Below are positions 8,314-17,282 of a stretch of DNA of 64,000 bases, in pieces. The translations under genes and the position numbers were made by a program. The stretch's first letter is position 1, and each line of letters opens with the position of its first letter. The notes beneath the pieces are model-generated. The model searched no databases. It had not been told where the DNA came from and saw only the letters and a program-made list of their open reading frames with translations. Source of the DNA: Acetobacterium tundrae (GTDB taxonomy: Bacteria > Bacillota > Clostridia > Eubacteriales > Eubacteriaceae); the NCBI RefSeq assembly GCF_008086615.1, contig NZ_RXYB01000006.1, forward strand, positions 62,001 to 126,000. The letters are read 5' to 3'.

Positions 8314-9466
8314 AGCTTTTTTCAAAGTAATTCTGAAAAATCGAACTCAGATTTTGATTTACCTGGTGGTTTTCATGGCCCTGGCGCTGATCCTCAGTGG
8401 TGCCTATAACCCGCCACAAGATACCGATTTTACCAAAGTCAAGGTCAATATTGCCTTCATTAATGACGATGGTGATTCTCAGCTAGTGGCTGGACTCAAA
8501 ACCTATCTGGGTGAAAATGCCAACCTGGTGGCTATTCCCGACGATACCAAAAAACTCCAGGATGCATTGTTTTTCAGACAGGTGGAATACATCCTCAGAG
8601 TTCCGGCCGGATTTACCGAGGATATGCTAAACGGTAAAGAAGTTCAGCTGGAAAAAACAACCGTCCCTGATTCCACCAGCAATATCTATATGGATCTGCT
8701 GATCAATAAATATTTGAACACGGTTAAAACCTACACAACCTATCTACCCGGTCTCAGTCAGGATGAGCTGTCCCAGAATCTGGAAAAGGATCTGGCAGAA
8801 CAAAGCGAAGTGACCATGATCAGCAATGGAACGCACTCAATCTATGCCGAAAAATCGGGATACTATTTCAATTATCTGTCCTATTCCCTGTTTGCCATTC
8901 TGATTCTGGGGGTTTGCTCAGTGATGCTGGTTTTCAATGATACGGATTTGAAACGGCGGAATCTCTGTTCCCCGATTCGATCAGCCAACATGAATATGCA
9001 GATGGTTCTCGGAAATATCAGTTTTGCCATTCTGACCTGGCTGGTTCTGATCTCGGCAAGTTTTATCATGTATGGCAGCTTCATGTTTACCGCCACCGGC
9101 CTACTGCTGCTGTTAAACTCATTTGTGTTCACCCTGGCGGTCTTAAGCATCAGCTATTTAATCGGCAATCTCGTCAAAAGCCGGGGCGCTATGTCAGCCA
9201 TAGCCAATGTTTTTGCACTGGGTACCAGCTTTATTAGCGGGGTATTTGTCCCTCAGGAACTGCTGGGAGCCAATGTGCTGACCATTGCCAGCTTTACTCC
9301 CACCTATTGGTATGTCAAAGCCAATAACGAAATCACCGCCGCCGTCAGCTTTAATACAGACAATCTGAGTTCCATTTTCACCAGTATGGTTCTGGTGCTT
9401 GCTTTCGGGGTTGCTGTCCTCGGGGTAACACTGGTGCTGATCAAACAAAGACGGGTGGAATCTTAA
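8300..9466 (+). CDS. ABC-2 type exporter permease 2
   Basis: A 388-residue homologue of the preceding permease: N-terminal helix (residues 17-33), extracellular domain (about 40-190), then six helices. An AAGGAG RBS sits inside the end of the previous gene. Two non-identical permeases with one ATPase point to an asymmetric exporter. A GGGCAGT/ACTGCCC hairpin at 9502-9520 follows the gene but has no T-run. Confidence 0.88.
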   Translation: MQVYKAFFKVILKNRTQILIYLVVFMALALILSGAYNPPQDTDFTKVKVNIAFINDDGDSQLVAGLKTYLGENANLVAIPDDTKKLQDALFFRQVEYILRVPAGFTEDMLNGKEVQLEKTTVPDSTSNIYMDLLINKYLNTVKTYTTYLPGLSQDELSQNLEKDLAEQSEVTMISNGTHSIYAEKSGYYFNYLSYSLFAILILGVCSVMLVFNDTDLKRRNLCSPIRSANMNMQMVLGNISFAILTWLVLISASFIMYGSFMFTATGLLLLLNSFVFTLAVLSISYLIGNLVKSRGAMSAIANVFALGTSFISGVFVPQELLGANVLTIASFTPTYWYVKANNEITAAVSFNTDNLSSIFTSMVLVLAFGVAVLGVTLVLIKQRRVES

Positions 9467-9732
9467 TCGAGAGTCTCCCACTGCTACTGAACAAACACGA
9501 TGGGCAGTCAAATACTGCCCGTACTTTGAAATCATGCAAATTAAAAAGTGATGATCGATGAAGCGGATCATCAGCCAAGTGAAAAGGGCAATCCAGAGAA
9601 GTTGTAAAATTAAAATAGCGGGAGCTGCTTCTTTAAAACGGATAGTAATGGCAGAATCGATATAAACTCGACGGAGCGTTGATTGAATAGTCAAAGGTAG
9701 TTGGTTAAGATAAAGATCATGGAGGTAAGAAA

Positions 9733-10335
9733 ATGGATTGCAATAAGGTAGGCGCATTACTGAAAGCGTTACGAAAAGAAAAAGAAATGACCCAAAAACA
9801 GGTTGCCGATCAGATGAACATCAGTGATAAAACAATTTCCAAATGGGAGCGTGGTCTGGGTTGCCCAGATGTATCCCTTCTTGGAGAGCTTTCGGAACTA
9901 TTTGAAGTGAATATTGAAAAAATACTTTTGGGAGATTTGAAATCGAATGATATGGAAACGGGAAATCTGAAACGAATGAAATTTTATGTGTGTCCAAACT
10001 GTGGAAATGTAATCAGCAATATCGGAGCCGCAGATATTTCCTGCTGTGGACGAAAATTGGCTCCACTGGTTGCCAAACCGGCAGATAAAAAACATGCGGC
10101 CAAAGTGGAAGATGCTGATGGGCAATATTATATTACCTTTGATCATGAAATGAGCAAGACACATTTTCTTTCTTTTGTGGCCTATGTTACAAGTGACAGA
10201 AGCTTGTTCATAAAACTGTATCCCGAACAGACCGCTTCGGTACATCTGTCAAAAATAGTTGGTGGAAACCTAATGAAAAAGAGCAGTGGAAAGCTGTATT
10301 ATTATTGCAGTCAGCATGGGCTGTGGGTATTATAA
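9733..10335 (+). CDS. XRE-family regulator with desulfoferrodoxin-like C-terminus
   Basis: A 200-residue protein. Residues 6-62 are an XRE helix-turn-helix (MTQKQVADQMNISDKTISKW). Residues 88-120 carry a zinc/iron-ribbon-like set of cysteines (CPNCGNVI, then SCCGRKL), and the rest resembles the superoxide-reductase-like domain found fused to HTH domains in clostridia (ITFDHEMSKTHFLSFVAYV, final CSQHGLWVL). GGAGG precedes the ATG. This architecture suggests a regulator that binds metal and could respond to oxygen or superoxide. Enzymatic activity is not implied. It is followed by a DUF2087 gene. Confidence 0.85.
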   Translation: MDCNKVGALLKALRKEKEMTQKQVADQMNISDKTISKWERGLGCPDVSLLGELSELFEVNIEKILLGDLKSNDMETGNLKRMKFYVCPNCGNVISNIGAADISCCGRKLAPLVAKPADKKHAAKVEDADGQYYITFDHEMSKTHFLSFVAYVTSDRSLFIKLYPEQTASVHLSKIVGGNLMKKSSGKLYYYCSQHGLWVL

Positions 10336-10346
10336 TAGGTGATGAA

Positions 10347-10637
10347 ATGAAAATGGAGAAAAAACTTGATGTTAAACAATTTCTTGATGAGTCAGGAAAA
10401 ATAGTGCAATTATCGGAAAATAAGAAGAAGCGTCGGGCGTTACTGGAATATCTGGCCGAAAAATTTGAGCCGGATTGCGATTATAGTGAGCGAGCAGTCA
10501 ATGAAATCTGTAGCAAATGGCATACATTTGGGGATTATTTTCTATTGAGACGTGAACTCGTCGATTACGGTTTGTTGTGCCGTGAGCAAGACGGATCCCG
10601 TTACTGGAAACCGGAAACTAATCGAAATGGCAAATAG
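10347..10637 (+). CDS. DUF2087 protein
   Basis: A 96-residue soluble protein of the DUF2087 family, often fused to or adjacent to ArsR-like regulators. Visible family features are the KKRRALLEYLAEKF segment, the YSERAVNEIC helix and the final DYGLLCREQDGSRYWK, a winged-helix-like fold. I start it at 10347, preceded by AGGTG six bases upstream; a start at 10305 would run into the preceding gene and lacks an RBS. It probably acts in transcription regulation. Its partner or target is not evident. Confidence 0.78.
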   Translation: MKMEKKLDVKQFLDESGKIVQLSENKKKRRALLEYLAEKFEPDCDYSERAVNEICSKWHTFGDYFLLRRELVDYGLLCREQDGSRYWKPETNRNGK

Positions 10638-10678
10638 AAAAAATCGACATCTTAATGAATGAGAAAAAGGAGTTAACA

Positions 10679-11350
10679 ATGAATATGAAATTTCATCCCA
10701 TCGACTTTGAAACTTGGGATCGAAGACAATACTTTTATTATTTTACAGAAATGCTGCCCACTGGGTTTAACCTGAGTGTGGAGATTGATATTACAGAGAC
10801 GTATAATAAGATGAAAGAGTTAGGCAAGAAGTTTTTTCCTGCTTATCTGTATCTTTCAGCAAAACTGATATCTGAACAACAGGAATTCCGAATTGTAAAA
10901 ACAGATGACCAATTCGGGTATTATGAGGTTTTACATCCTTCCTATGCATGCTTTCACGATGACGACAAAACGTTGTCGAACATGTGGACGGATTATAGCC
11001 CTGATTTTGAAACTTTTTATCAACACTATATGGATGATAAAGCCCAATATTCTGGAAATCATGGAATTTTGGCAAAACCCGAAATGCCGCCCCCAAATAG
11101 CTTTATGGTTGGCATGTTGCCATGGACACAGTTTACCAGTTATTCACCAGTACCCTACGGCAAGGGTGATTATTATTTTCCTATTTTGCAGGCTGGCAGG
11201 TTTTTTGGAAAAGAAGGCAGAAAAAAGATGCCTTTTTCCATCACTGTTCATCACGCAGTAGTTGATGGATACCATGTGAACTTATTTTTGGAAAAGTTTC
11301 AAAATAGCATGAACCAACCAGAATTATGGATGAAGAGAGGCAGTTCTTAA
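10679..11350 (+). CDS. Type A chloramphenicol O-acetyltransferase family protein
   Basis: A 223-residue protein of normal CAT length. The catalytic motif HHAVVDGYH (HHxxxDGxH) is intact near residue 195, and the N-terminal FHPIDFETWDRRQYFYYF is characteristic of the type A enzymes, which transfer acetyl from acetyl-CoA to chloramphenicol. Start chosen at 10679 because AAGGAG lies seven bases upstream; the ORF extends 24 bp further 5' without an RBS. Chromosomal CAT-like enzymes in clostridia are common and their natural substrates are often unknown, so resistance is not certain from sequence. Confidence 0.88.
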   Translation: MNMKFHPIDFETWDRRQYFYYFTEMLPTGFNLSVEIDITETYNKMKELGKKFFPAYLYLSAKLISEQQEFRIVKTDDQFGYYEVLHPSYACFHDDDKTLSNMWTDYSPDFETFYQHYMDDKAQYSGNHGILAKPEMPPPNSFMVGMLPWTQFTSYSPVPYGKGDYYFPILQAGRFFGKEGRKKMPFSITVHHAVVDGYHVNLFLEKFQNSMNQPELWMKRGSS

Positions 11351-11757
11351 TTTGTGCTTCGGTTCCCTGCCTCAATGGCAAATGGTAATAATCAGAGAGA
11401 TCTGAAAAGATTGCGAAATTCATAATGAGAAAAATGAGAAGTAAAGATTTCAAGAATTTCTTTTCACATAATTTTCTTTTCATTCACATTGATAGATATC
11501 GTTCATTGATGTTCCTTGCTCATTCACGGCAGAAGAATTTTATTGATAGCAGTATTCCTAAAAACTGAGAGCTAAACAAAAAAGATATAAAATCAAACAG
11601 GTTAAAACAGTTATTATAGAGTATAATTAATGCAAAGATGTAACTTGGATTTGAGCTCGGGTAGAAAATGCGATAATCTGCGACGTAGGTCATCAACTAA
11701 TTGAAAAGTAGTAAAATTTGCAGATAGAAATATTATTAGTCTAGGTGAAGGGAAAGT
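11351..11757. other. Non-coding stretch with a sequence relic
   Basis: No ORF with coding character. Bases 11427-11460 repeat the sequence at 17157-17190 (the very 3' end of the TVP38 gene and just beyond) with only a few mismatches, so part of this gap derives from a duplicated and decayed copy of that locus. Confidence 0.55.
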
Positions 11758-12336
11758 ATGATAAAAAATTTATTGTTTGTGAATGCGTGTGTGCGCGGAA
11801 GTGAATCCAGAACAAAAAAGTTGTGTGATGAATTTATTAAGTGGTTAAATAACAAGGAAGAATATCAGATTGATGAGTGTAACTTGGAATGTGAAGAAAT
11901 AAAACCAATGAAGTCGGAATCATTGATCAGACGAAATCAATTGTTGGAAGACGAAAAATATACTGATGAAATGTTTATTTATGCAAAAAAGTTTGCGGAG
12001 GCAGATAGTATTGTTATTGGGGCACCCTATTGGGATTTGTCTTTTCCAGCATTAATAAAAGTATATTTTGAGGCAGTGAGTGTATGTGGTATCACATTTC
12101 AATATGGCGCAGATGGCATTCCGATGGGAATGTGCCATGCAGAGAAACTGTATTATGTGACTTCTTGCGGCGGATTCATTGGAAATTTTAATTTTGGTTA
12201 TGATTATATCAAAGGGTTATCGATGCTTTATGGCATCAAAAATACAGAAATGATCGCTGCGGAAGGATTGGATATTATTGGTATGGATGTGGATGCGCAA
12301 ATGAGAAAAGCATTGAAGAGAACAAAGAAGTTGTAA
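11758..12336 (+). CDS. Flavodoxin-fold NAD(P)H oxidoreductase
   Basis: A 192-residue protein of the flavodoxin-2/azoreductase type: N-terminal strand LLFVNACVRGSESRT, the phosphate-binding loop of FMN, then ADSIVIGAPYWDLSFPALIKVYFE, the central family motif, and YYVTSCGGFIG before the last helix. Such enzymes reduce quinones, azo compounds or nitro compounds with NAD(P)H through bound FMN. Upstream GGTGAAGGG serves as RBS. It stands alone, followed by 600 bp of decayed sequence. Substrate unknown. Confidence 0.85.
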   Translation: MIKNLLFVNACVRGSESRTKKLCDEFIKWLNNKEEYQIDECNLECEEIKPMKSESLIRRNQLLEDEKYTDEMFIYAKKFAEADSIVIGAPYWDLSFPALIKVYFEAVSVCGITFQYGADGIPMGMCHAEKLYYVTSCGGFIGNFNFGYDYIKGLSMLYGIKNTEMIAAEGLDIIGMDVDAQMRKALKRTKKL

Positions 12337-12534
12337 AATTAGTTGGGCGTTTTCCGTATTGAGGCAAAGGCCATAGAGCCTGAACAAAGTGAGGGCCAGC
12401 GTCTTGAGACACCGTTCAGCAATACCCAATATTTTTTACCTTGAAGATATGATTAGATCAACTGTCTGGTTGAATGATTTCGATATTTGTGTTTTGTGGT
12501 CTTTGTACCATATTTATTTGTTCATGAATAATAT

Positions 12535-12717
12535 CTTTTTCCGGCCAATTGAACCATGTTTTTTATAATTTTACCAAATGCTTTTTTTACTGGATTAAGC
12601 TTTATAACATAGAAATAATCACTTTCTATCGATCTCATTCATCTGACTTTTAATTTGTTTACAAACTGTATAACTGTCCTGTTTTCTTGGACTTCCAAGT
12701 AGCACTGCTATTTTCAT
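12535..12717 (-). pseudogene. Internally deleted copy of the Fe-S flavoprotein gene
   Basis: Starts MKIAVLLGSPRKQDSYTVCK like the gene at 18527-19333, but after about 29 codons jumps to the 3' end of that gene out of frame and stops (reads 32 residues). The intact gene has the 8-bp direct repeat TATCCATC at 18638-18645 and 19243-19250; the copy lacks the 605 bp between them, as expected for deletion between short direct repeats. Similarity continues on both sides (about 12478-12795 versus 18470-19412), including the upstream PadR-type operator, so this is a segmental duplicate, now dead. Confidence 0.85.
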
Positions 12718-12732
12718 AATAATCTCCTTGCA

Positions 12733-12748
12733 TATCCAATGCTGGATA
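12733..12748. promoter_or_regulatory. Degenerate PadR-type operator copy
   Basis: TATCCAATGCTGGATA, a one-mismatch version of the palindromes at 19350-19365 and 20054-20069, in the same place relative to the dead gene copy. Confidence 0.65.
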
Positions 12749-12851
12749 GTAATTTTATTTTTTTCCGCATCATATAAAAGATGCGGATATTATTATTAGA
12801 CTTTAGTCTGTTTCATTCGCATAGCGATGAAACAATAAACCACCTGCTATG

Positions 12852-14199
12852 CGCAACATCATAAACTTAAGGAGATCCAGAAATATTAACTGGATTTCCT
12901 TATTTTTGTTTATGTATTAGAATATAAGTAGAGGTGGTTATATGAATGGTAATCATGCCAGAAGATTCAGAAAAATGTATGAATCGATTAATTCAGAACA
13001 AAACAAGCCACCTGTTCATCTTGAAAATCCAAATAGTTTTTCAAGGAAACGCAAGATGCTACTTGAAGACATTATTCTGTGTACGCTTTCAAATAAAGGA
13101 ATGACAACAGAAATGGAACTTCATCAATATTTTTCTCAAAAGGGAGTTGCCGTATGCGTATTTCTAAGCAGGGATATTTATAACAGCGAAAAAAATTGAA
13201 TGATGAGGTATTTACTTTTTTAAACAACGAATATCTGGAGGATTTCTATCAGTCTAGGGAGCCTGTTTTATGGAAAAATCATCTGATATTTGCAGTAGAT
13301 GGAACAAAAGCTGAAGTTCCAAATTCAGATGAAAACCGTGCCGCTTTTGGTGAAAGCGGTAATGGTCAGCGACAAAGTGAGGTAAGAGCACTGGTAAGTT
13401 GTTTCTTTGATGTGTTCATTCAATTCATCCTGGATTTGCAGATAGGCTCGATCAGAACAAGTGAAAGTGAATTGGCAAAAAAGAATATCGCAGCTGCAAA
13501 AGATATCATTTCAGAAACTCCAATCATTATTATATTTGACCGAGGATATCCATCAATAGAATTTGTTCGTTTTCTGGAAAATAACAAAGTTAAATATCTG
13601 TTCAGATTATCATCCAATGATTATAAAAAAGAAGAAATAGAAAAACGATACTTTAAAAGATGGGAAATTGAGAAGAAATATCATACACTGAAAAACAAAA
13701 TGAAATTTGAAAGTATCACTGGGAAAGCTACTCTTTATGTGTACCAGGATTTTTGGGCGCAAATCATTATTTTTAATATGATACAGGATGTTTTACATTC
13801 ATCAAATCAGAACGTGAAAAAAGAGTCGATAGAAAAGGGTCACAAATATCCGGCTCAAATCAACGAAAATATGGCGATCGGATTATTTAAAGAGTAGTTT
13901 ATAAAGCTACTGATTGAGAAAGATGATAAACTTCGAAATAAAAAATTGGTTCAGCTGCAACGAGACATTGAGAATTACGTTGTTCCAATAAGAAATCTTA
14001 AAAGTCAGGATAGAAAACATACGTTTTCAAATGAATATAAAAATAATCAGAAGAATAGTTTTTGAAAAGCGCATAAAGGTCAATTTTATAAGCTGTGATT
14101 TTTATGCGCTTTTTAATGTGTTAATTAAGAATAAATGTGGATATTCTTGATAAATCTAAACATATATAAAACGAAAACTCTTAAGTTTATGATGTTGCG
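12852..14199 (+). mobile_element. Degenerate IS4-type insertion sequence, 1348 bp
   Basis: Bounded by perfect 20-bp terminal inverted repeats: CGCAACATCATAAACTTAAG at 12852-12871 and its reverse complement at 14180-14199. The interior is a broken DDE transposase. No obvious target duplication flanks it (CTGCTATG on the left, TTAGATGG on the right). A hairpin with arms near 14066 and 14101 (AAAAGCGCATAAA/TTTATGCGCTTTT) follows the transposase frame. Confidence 0.85.
12942..14065 (+). pseudogene. IS4 family transposase, broken
   Basis: Three lesions are visible. Residues 1-85 end in a frameshift near 13196; the second frame (13196-13897) carries the first catalytic Asp (FAVDGT) and second Asp (IIIFDRGYPS), then appears to lack a block of roughly 100 residues before RYFKRWEIEKKYHTLKNK, which is the IS4 signature Y-(2)-R-(3)-E-(6)-K; a TAG at 13895-13897 interrupts the frame, which then continues to a stop at 14063-14065. 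It cannot make an active transposase. Confidence 0.88.
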
Positions 14200-14456
14200 T
14201 TAGATGGGTGGTGCTGATTCGCGCGACATGTTGCCAAGCTAATGATGGAAAGAAGATCCGACACGTCGTAAGCTACTTATTATTGCTATAAGTAAACTTA
14301 TCTGATTTTTTATTTGTATCATAATGGTTAGTACTATACTAAATATCCGCATCCAACTTTTTTCCTAAATAAGCCGTATAAGTGGATCGTTTGATTAACC
14401 AGTTCACAATGACTGTTTATGTGTGAATAGTTGATAAAAAATTGATAAATAACTGT
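14200..14456. other. Non-coding stretch
   Basis: Between the IS end and the promoter of the next operon. No coding sequence seen. Confidence 0.5.
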
Positions 14457-14462
14457 TATAAT
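14454..14462 (+). promoter_or_regulatory. Extended -10 promoter of two-component operon
   Basis: TGTTATAAT: a consensus -10 with the TG extension. Upstream TTGATA repeats are not at ideal spacing, so recognition probably relies on the extended -10. It lies 34 bp before the response regulator ATG. Confidence 0.55.
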
Positions 14463-14495
14463 AAAAAGTAGAAATGGAAATGAGAGGTTGATCAT

Positions 14496-15170
14496 ATGCA
14501 AAGCAAAATTTTAATCGTTGATGATGAACCCGATATTGTGGGATTGCTTCAGGACTATTTTGAAATAAATGACTATCAGGTTATGACAGCAGGAAATGGA
14601 GAAGAAGCCATGAATAAAGCTGAAAAACAACCGGATTTGATCATATTGGATATTAATATGCCGGATATGGATGGACTGGAAGTTTGTAAAAAAATCAGGG
14701 ATTTTGTTCCCTGCCCTATTTTGTTTTTAACGGCAAAGGTGGAAGAATCGGATAAGATCAATGGCTTTCAGGTGGGAGGAGATGACTACATCGAAAAGCC
14801 ATTCAGTATCGATGAATTGGGGGCTCGGGTAGAAGCACATTTGCGGCGAGAAAACAGGAACCAGGTTAAAACGAAAACGAAATTTGACGGAAATTTGGTT
14901 ATTGATTATATGGAACGCGGAGTTTATTATTGTGACGAGTTTATTTTTTTTGCAAAAAAAGAGTTTGATATCATTGAGCTTTTATCAATGAATCGAGGTC
15001 AGGTTTTTGACAAAGAACGCATTTACGAGGGGCTTTGGGGATGGGAGAGTGAAGGTGACAGCTCTGTTGTGGTGGAACATATTCGACGAATCCGAGGAAA
15101 ATTCATTGCCGCCGGAAGTCGGCAATATATTGAAACGGTATGGGGTGTGGGATACAAATGGGTGAAATAA
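14496..15170 (+). CDS. OmpR/PhoB-type response regulator
   Basis: A 224-residue regulator with an N-terminal receiver (acidic pair DD 9-10, phospho-acceptor Asp52 in LIILDINMPDMDG, conserved Lys in EKPFS) and a C-terminal winged helix ending VWGVGYKWVK. GAGAGGTTG precedes the ATG. The sensor kinase overlaps its 3' end. No target gene is evident; the TVP38 membrane protein follows the kinase by about 70 bp and may belong to the same operon. Confidence 0.93.
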   Translation: MQSKILIVDDEPDIVGLLQDYFEINDYQVMTAGNGEEAMNKAEKQPDLIILDINMPDMDGLEVCKKIRDFVPCPILFLTAKVEESDKINGFQVGGDDYIEKPFSIDELGARVEAHLRRENRNQVKTKTKFDGNLVIDYMERGVYYCDEFIFFAKKEFDIIELLSMNRGQVFDKERIYEGLWGWESEGDSSVVVEHIRRIRGKFIAAGSRQYIETVWGVGYKWVK

Positions 15171-16369
15171 GATCCGGCATATGGCGAAAATTCAGGTTCA
15201 AAAACATGACTATTTCCCAGGCATTCATGTTTTTAACCGTGCTGACGCTGCTGGCAGCGACCATTGCATTGATGCTTGAATTGGCAGTTTTCGAACACAT
15301 TCGAAATAACATTATGGCACCCTATCTTGAAGAGTATGAAATCGCTCCAGGCTACAATACCCAAGTTTTAAAAACAGAGCTTGTTGGAATGGATGCCGTT
15401 TGGATCGATTGGATGTCAAATGTTCAAATGGTCACTGTTATAATAACAATCGGCGGGCTTATCGGGGGAGAAGCTCTGATTTTCTATCGATTGAAATTAA
15501 AAAAGCCACTCCGTATTTTAGATGAGGCTTCCCAAAAAATTGCCAAAAATGATCTCGATTTTCAAGTAATCTATAACAGTGAAGATGAAATGGGCAAACT
15601 TTGCCGGTCCTTTGAAATAATGCGGGCATCACTGGAGGAAAACAATCGTCAAATGTGGCGAACGATGGATGAACGGAAACGTCTCAATGCCGCTTTTGCC
15701 CATGATTTGAGAACACCATTGACGGTGCTGCGGGGCTATACCGATTTCCTGGTGAAATATCTGCCCCAGAATAAAATTAGCAGGGACAAACAGATGCTTA
15801 CGGTTCAGACAATGAGTGAACATATCGATCGACTTGAAAACTATGTCACAAGTATGAATACACTGCAGAAACTGGAGGATGTTATGGTATATCCCCAGAA
15901 AGTGACAATGGAAGTCTTCATTGTCCAGTTACAGGAATCGGCACAGATATTGGGTCGGGCGAAGGGGTTGAAGGTTTCTTTCCTAAATAATGCCAAAGAA
16001 GCATATACTGATATCGATCCTGAAATTGTGATGCAGGTCTATGAAAACCTCGTTTCGAATGGTGTTCGTTTTGCTGAAAATAAATTGACAATTGGCTTTG
16101 AAGCAAAACAGAATTTTTTTACGATCAGGGTAATGGATGATGGATCGGGGTTTGAAAAGCATGAATTAAAAAAGGTATCCGATCCATTCTATATTGGAAA
16201 AACCGAAAAATTAGCAAAAGCAGAAAACCATTTTGGACTAGGTTTGCATATCTGCAAAATACTGTGTGAAAAACATGGTGGTTTACTGATCATCAAGAAT
16301 GACATCAGCGGTGGCGGATCGGTCACGGCAAAATTCTCCGGAAATATTAATCATTCCGTTTGTTTATAA
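15158..16369 (+). CDS. Sensor histidine kinase
   Basis: A 403-residue class I kinase: TM1 (about 23-46), a short extracytoplasmic segment, TM2 (about 91-111), HAMP (112-165), HisKA with phospho-acceptor His182 in AAFAHDLRTPLTVLRGY, HATPase with VMDDGSGF and FGLGLHICK. I start it at 15158, which overlaps the regulator by 13 bp and has GTGGGA upstream; a start 18 bp earlier has no RBS. The sensed part is only about 45 residues, so it probably detects membrane-proximal signals or peptides. Confidence 0.9.
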   Translation: MGEIRSGIWRKFRFKNMTISQAFMFLTVLTLLAATIALMLELAVFEHIRNNIMAPYLEEYEIAPGYNTQVLKTELVGMDAVWIDWMSNVQMVTVIITIGGLIGGEALIFYRLKLKKPLRILDEASQKIAKNDLDFQVIYNSEDEMGKLCRSFEIMRASLEENNRQMWRTMDERKRLNAAFAHDLRTPLTVLRGYTDFLVKYLPQNKISRDKQMLTVQTMSEHIDRLENYVTSMNTLQKLEDVMVYPQKVTMEVFIVQLQESAQILGRAKGLKVSFLNNAKEAYTDIDPEIVMQVYENLVSNGVRFAENKLTIGFEAKQNFFTIRVMDDGSGFEKHELKKVSDPFYIGKTEKLAKAENHFGLGLHICKILCEKHGGLLIIKNDISGGGSVTAKFSGNINHSVCL

Positions 16370-16442
16370 AAAGTAGATAAATGTAACATATACTCGACTT
16401 AAAGAAATCGGAAAATATTCCGATCTGAAAGGAGAACTTTTA

Positions 16443-17174
16443 TTGGCGTTAGATATAAAACCTAAAGAAAAACAAATCAAGGATCGTTCAGATCGACAGA
16501 AAAAGGTCATCAGCTTCGGGGCGATTTTAGTTTTTATTGTGCTTTCAATTGTAATTCTCGCCTTGGTTGGCAAACCGATGATCGCTTTTGTGTCCGAGCT
16601 GCCGCAATACAGGGAATGGGTGGATGACAATGGACTCATAAGCCGGTTAGTCTTTGTTGGGATGATGACGCTTCAGATTGTTGTTGCCTTTATTCCGGGG
16701 GAACCTCTTGAGATTGCTGCCGGATATGCATTTGGATTCTGGGAAGGGAGTCTATTATGCTTAATTGGGGCTGTGATTGGAAGTGCCATCGTTTTTTTGT
16801 TTGTTCGCCATATCGGTATGAAAGCGGTAGAAGTCTTTGTTTCCAGGGAAAAGATACAATCCCTCAAATTTCTGAAGAATACAAGAAAACTAAACAGCAT
16901 CGTTTTTCTTCTTTTTCTTATTCCTGGAACACCAAAAGATATTATGACCTATTTCATTGGGATGACGAAGATGAAATTCTCCACATGGTTACTCATTACC
17001 GGAATAGCCCGGATTCCCTCGGTCATCACCTCAACGATGTGTGGCGATGCATTGGGTATAGAAAACTATACCATGGCCATTTGGGTCTTTGGACTAACCG
17101 CCATAATCAGCTTGATGGGGTTGCTTTTCTACAGAAAAATAAGCCGTATTGATGGTGAGAAAAATGAGGAGTAA
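16443..17174 (+). CDS. TVP38/TMEM64 (DedA-related) membrane protein
   Basis: A 243-residue polytopic membrane protein with a TTG start supported by AAAGGAG eight bases upstream. The core VTT/SNARE-assoc motif is visible (FIPGEPLEIAAGYAFGFWEG, then FLLFLIPGTPKDIMTYFIGM, then ARIPSVITSTMCGDALG). Family members are implicated in lipid scrambling or proton-dependent transport. It follows a two-component system by 73 bp. Bases at its 3' end recur in decayed form at 11427-11460. Confidence 0.9.
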   Translation: MALDIKPKEKQIKDRSDRQKKVISFGAILVFIVLSIVILALVGKPMIAFVSELPQYREWVDDNGLISRLVFVGMMTLQIVVAFIPGEPLEIAAGYAFGFWEGSLLCLIGAVIGSAIVFLFVRHIGMKAVEVFVSREKIQSLKFLKNTRKLNSIVFLLFLIPGTPKDIMTYFIGMTKMKFSTWLLITGIARIPSVITSTMCGDALGIENYTMAIWVFGLTAIISLMGLLFYRKISRIDGEKNEE

Positions 17175-17219
17175 AGATTCCAAGAATTCTTTCCCATATT
17201 ATTTGAAGAACGGAGTCCA

Positions 17220-17248
17220 TTGACAGTTCTTGATTTTCGCAATATACT
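17220..17248 (+). promoter_or_regulatory. SigA-type promoter of def
   Basis: TTGACA (17220-17225), 17-nt spacer, TATACT (17243-17248). Near-consensus. Transcription would start near 17255, ruling out the TTG at 17220 as a translation start and supporting the ATG at 17283. Confidence 0.85.
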
Positions 17249-17282
17249 TAAAAAAATAAGTAATACAAATCAGGAGGAAGCA

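Noticed and set aside
9194-9757. 187-residue antisense ORF over the end of permease 2
   Set aside because: Overlaps a well supported gene on the other strand, composition is not protein-like and there is no RBS.
10679-11350. Calling the CAT-like gene a proven resistance gene
   Set aside because: The catalytic motif is intact, but chromosomal family members often have other or unknown acceptors and no mobile context with a resistance cassette is seen.
12337-12440. Possible REP-like inverted repeat after the flavodoxin-fold gene
   Set aside because: Arms match only in patches and no second copy was seen in the window.
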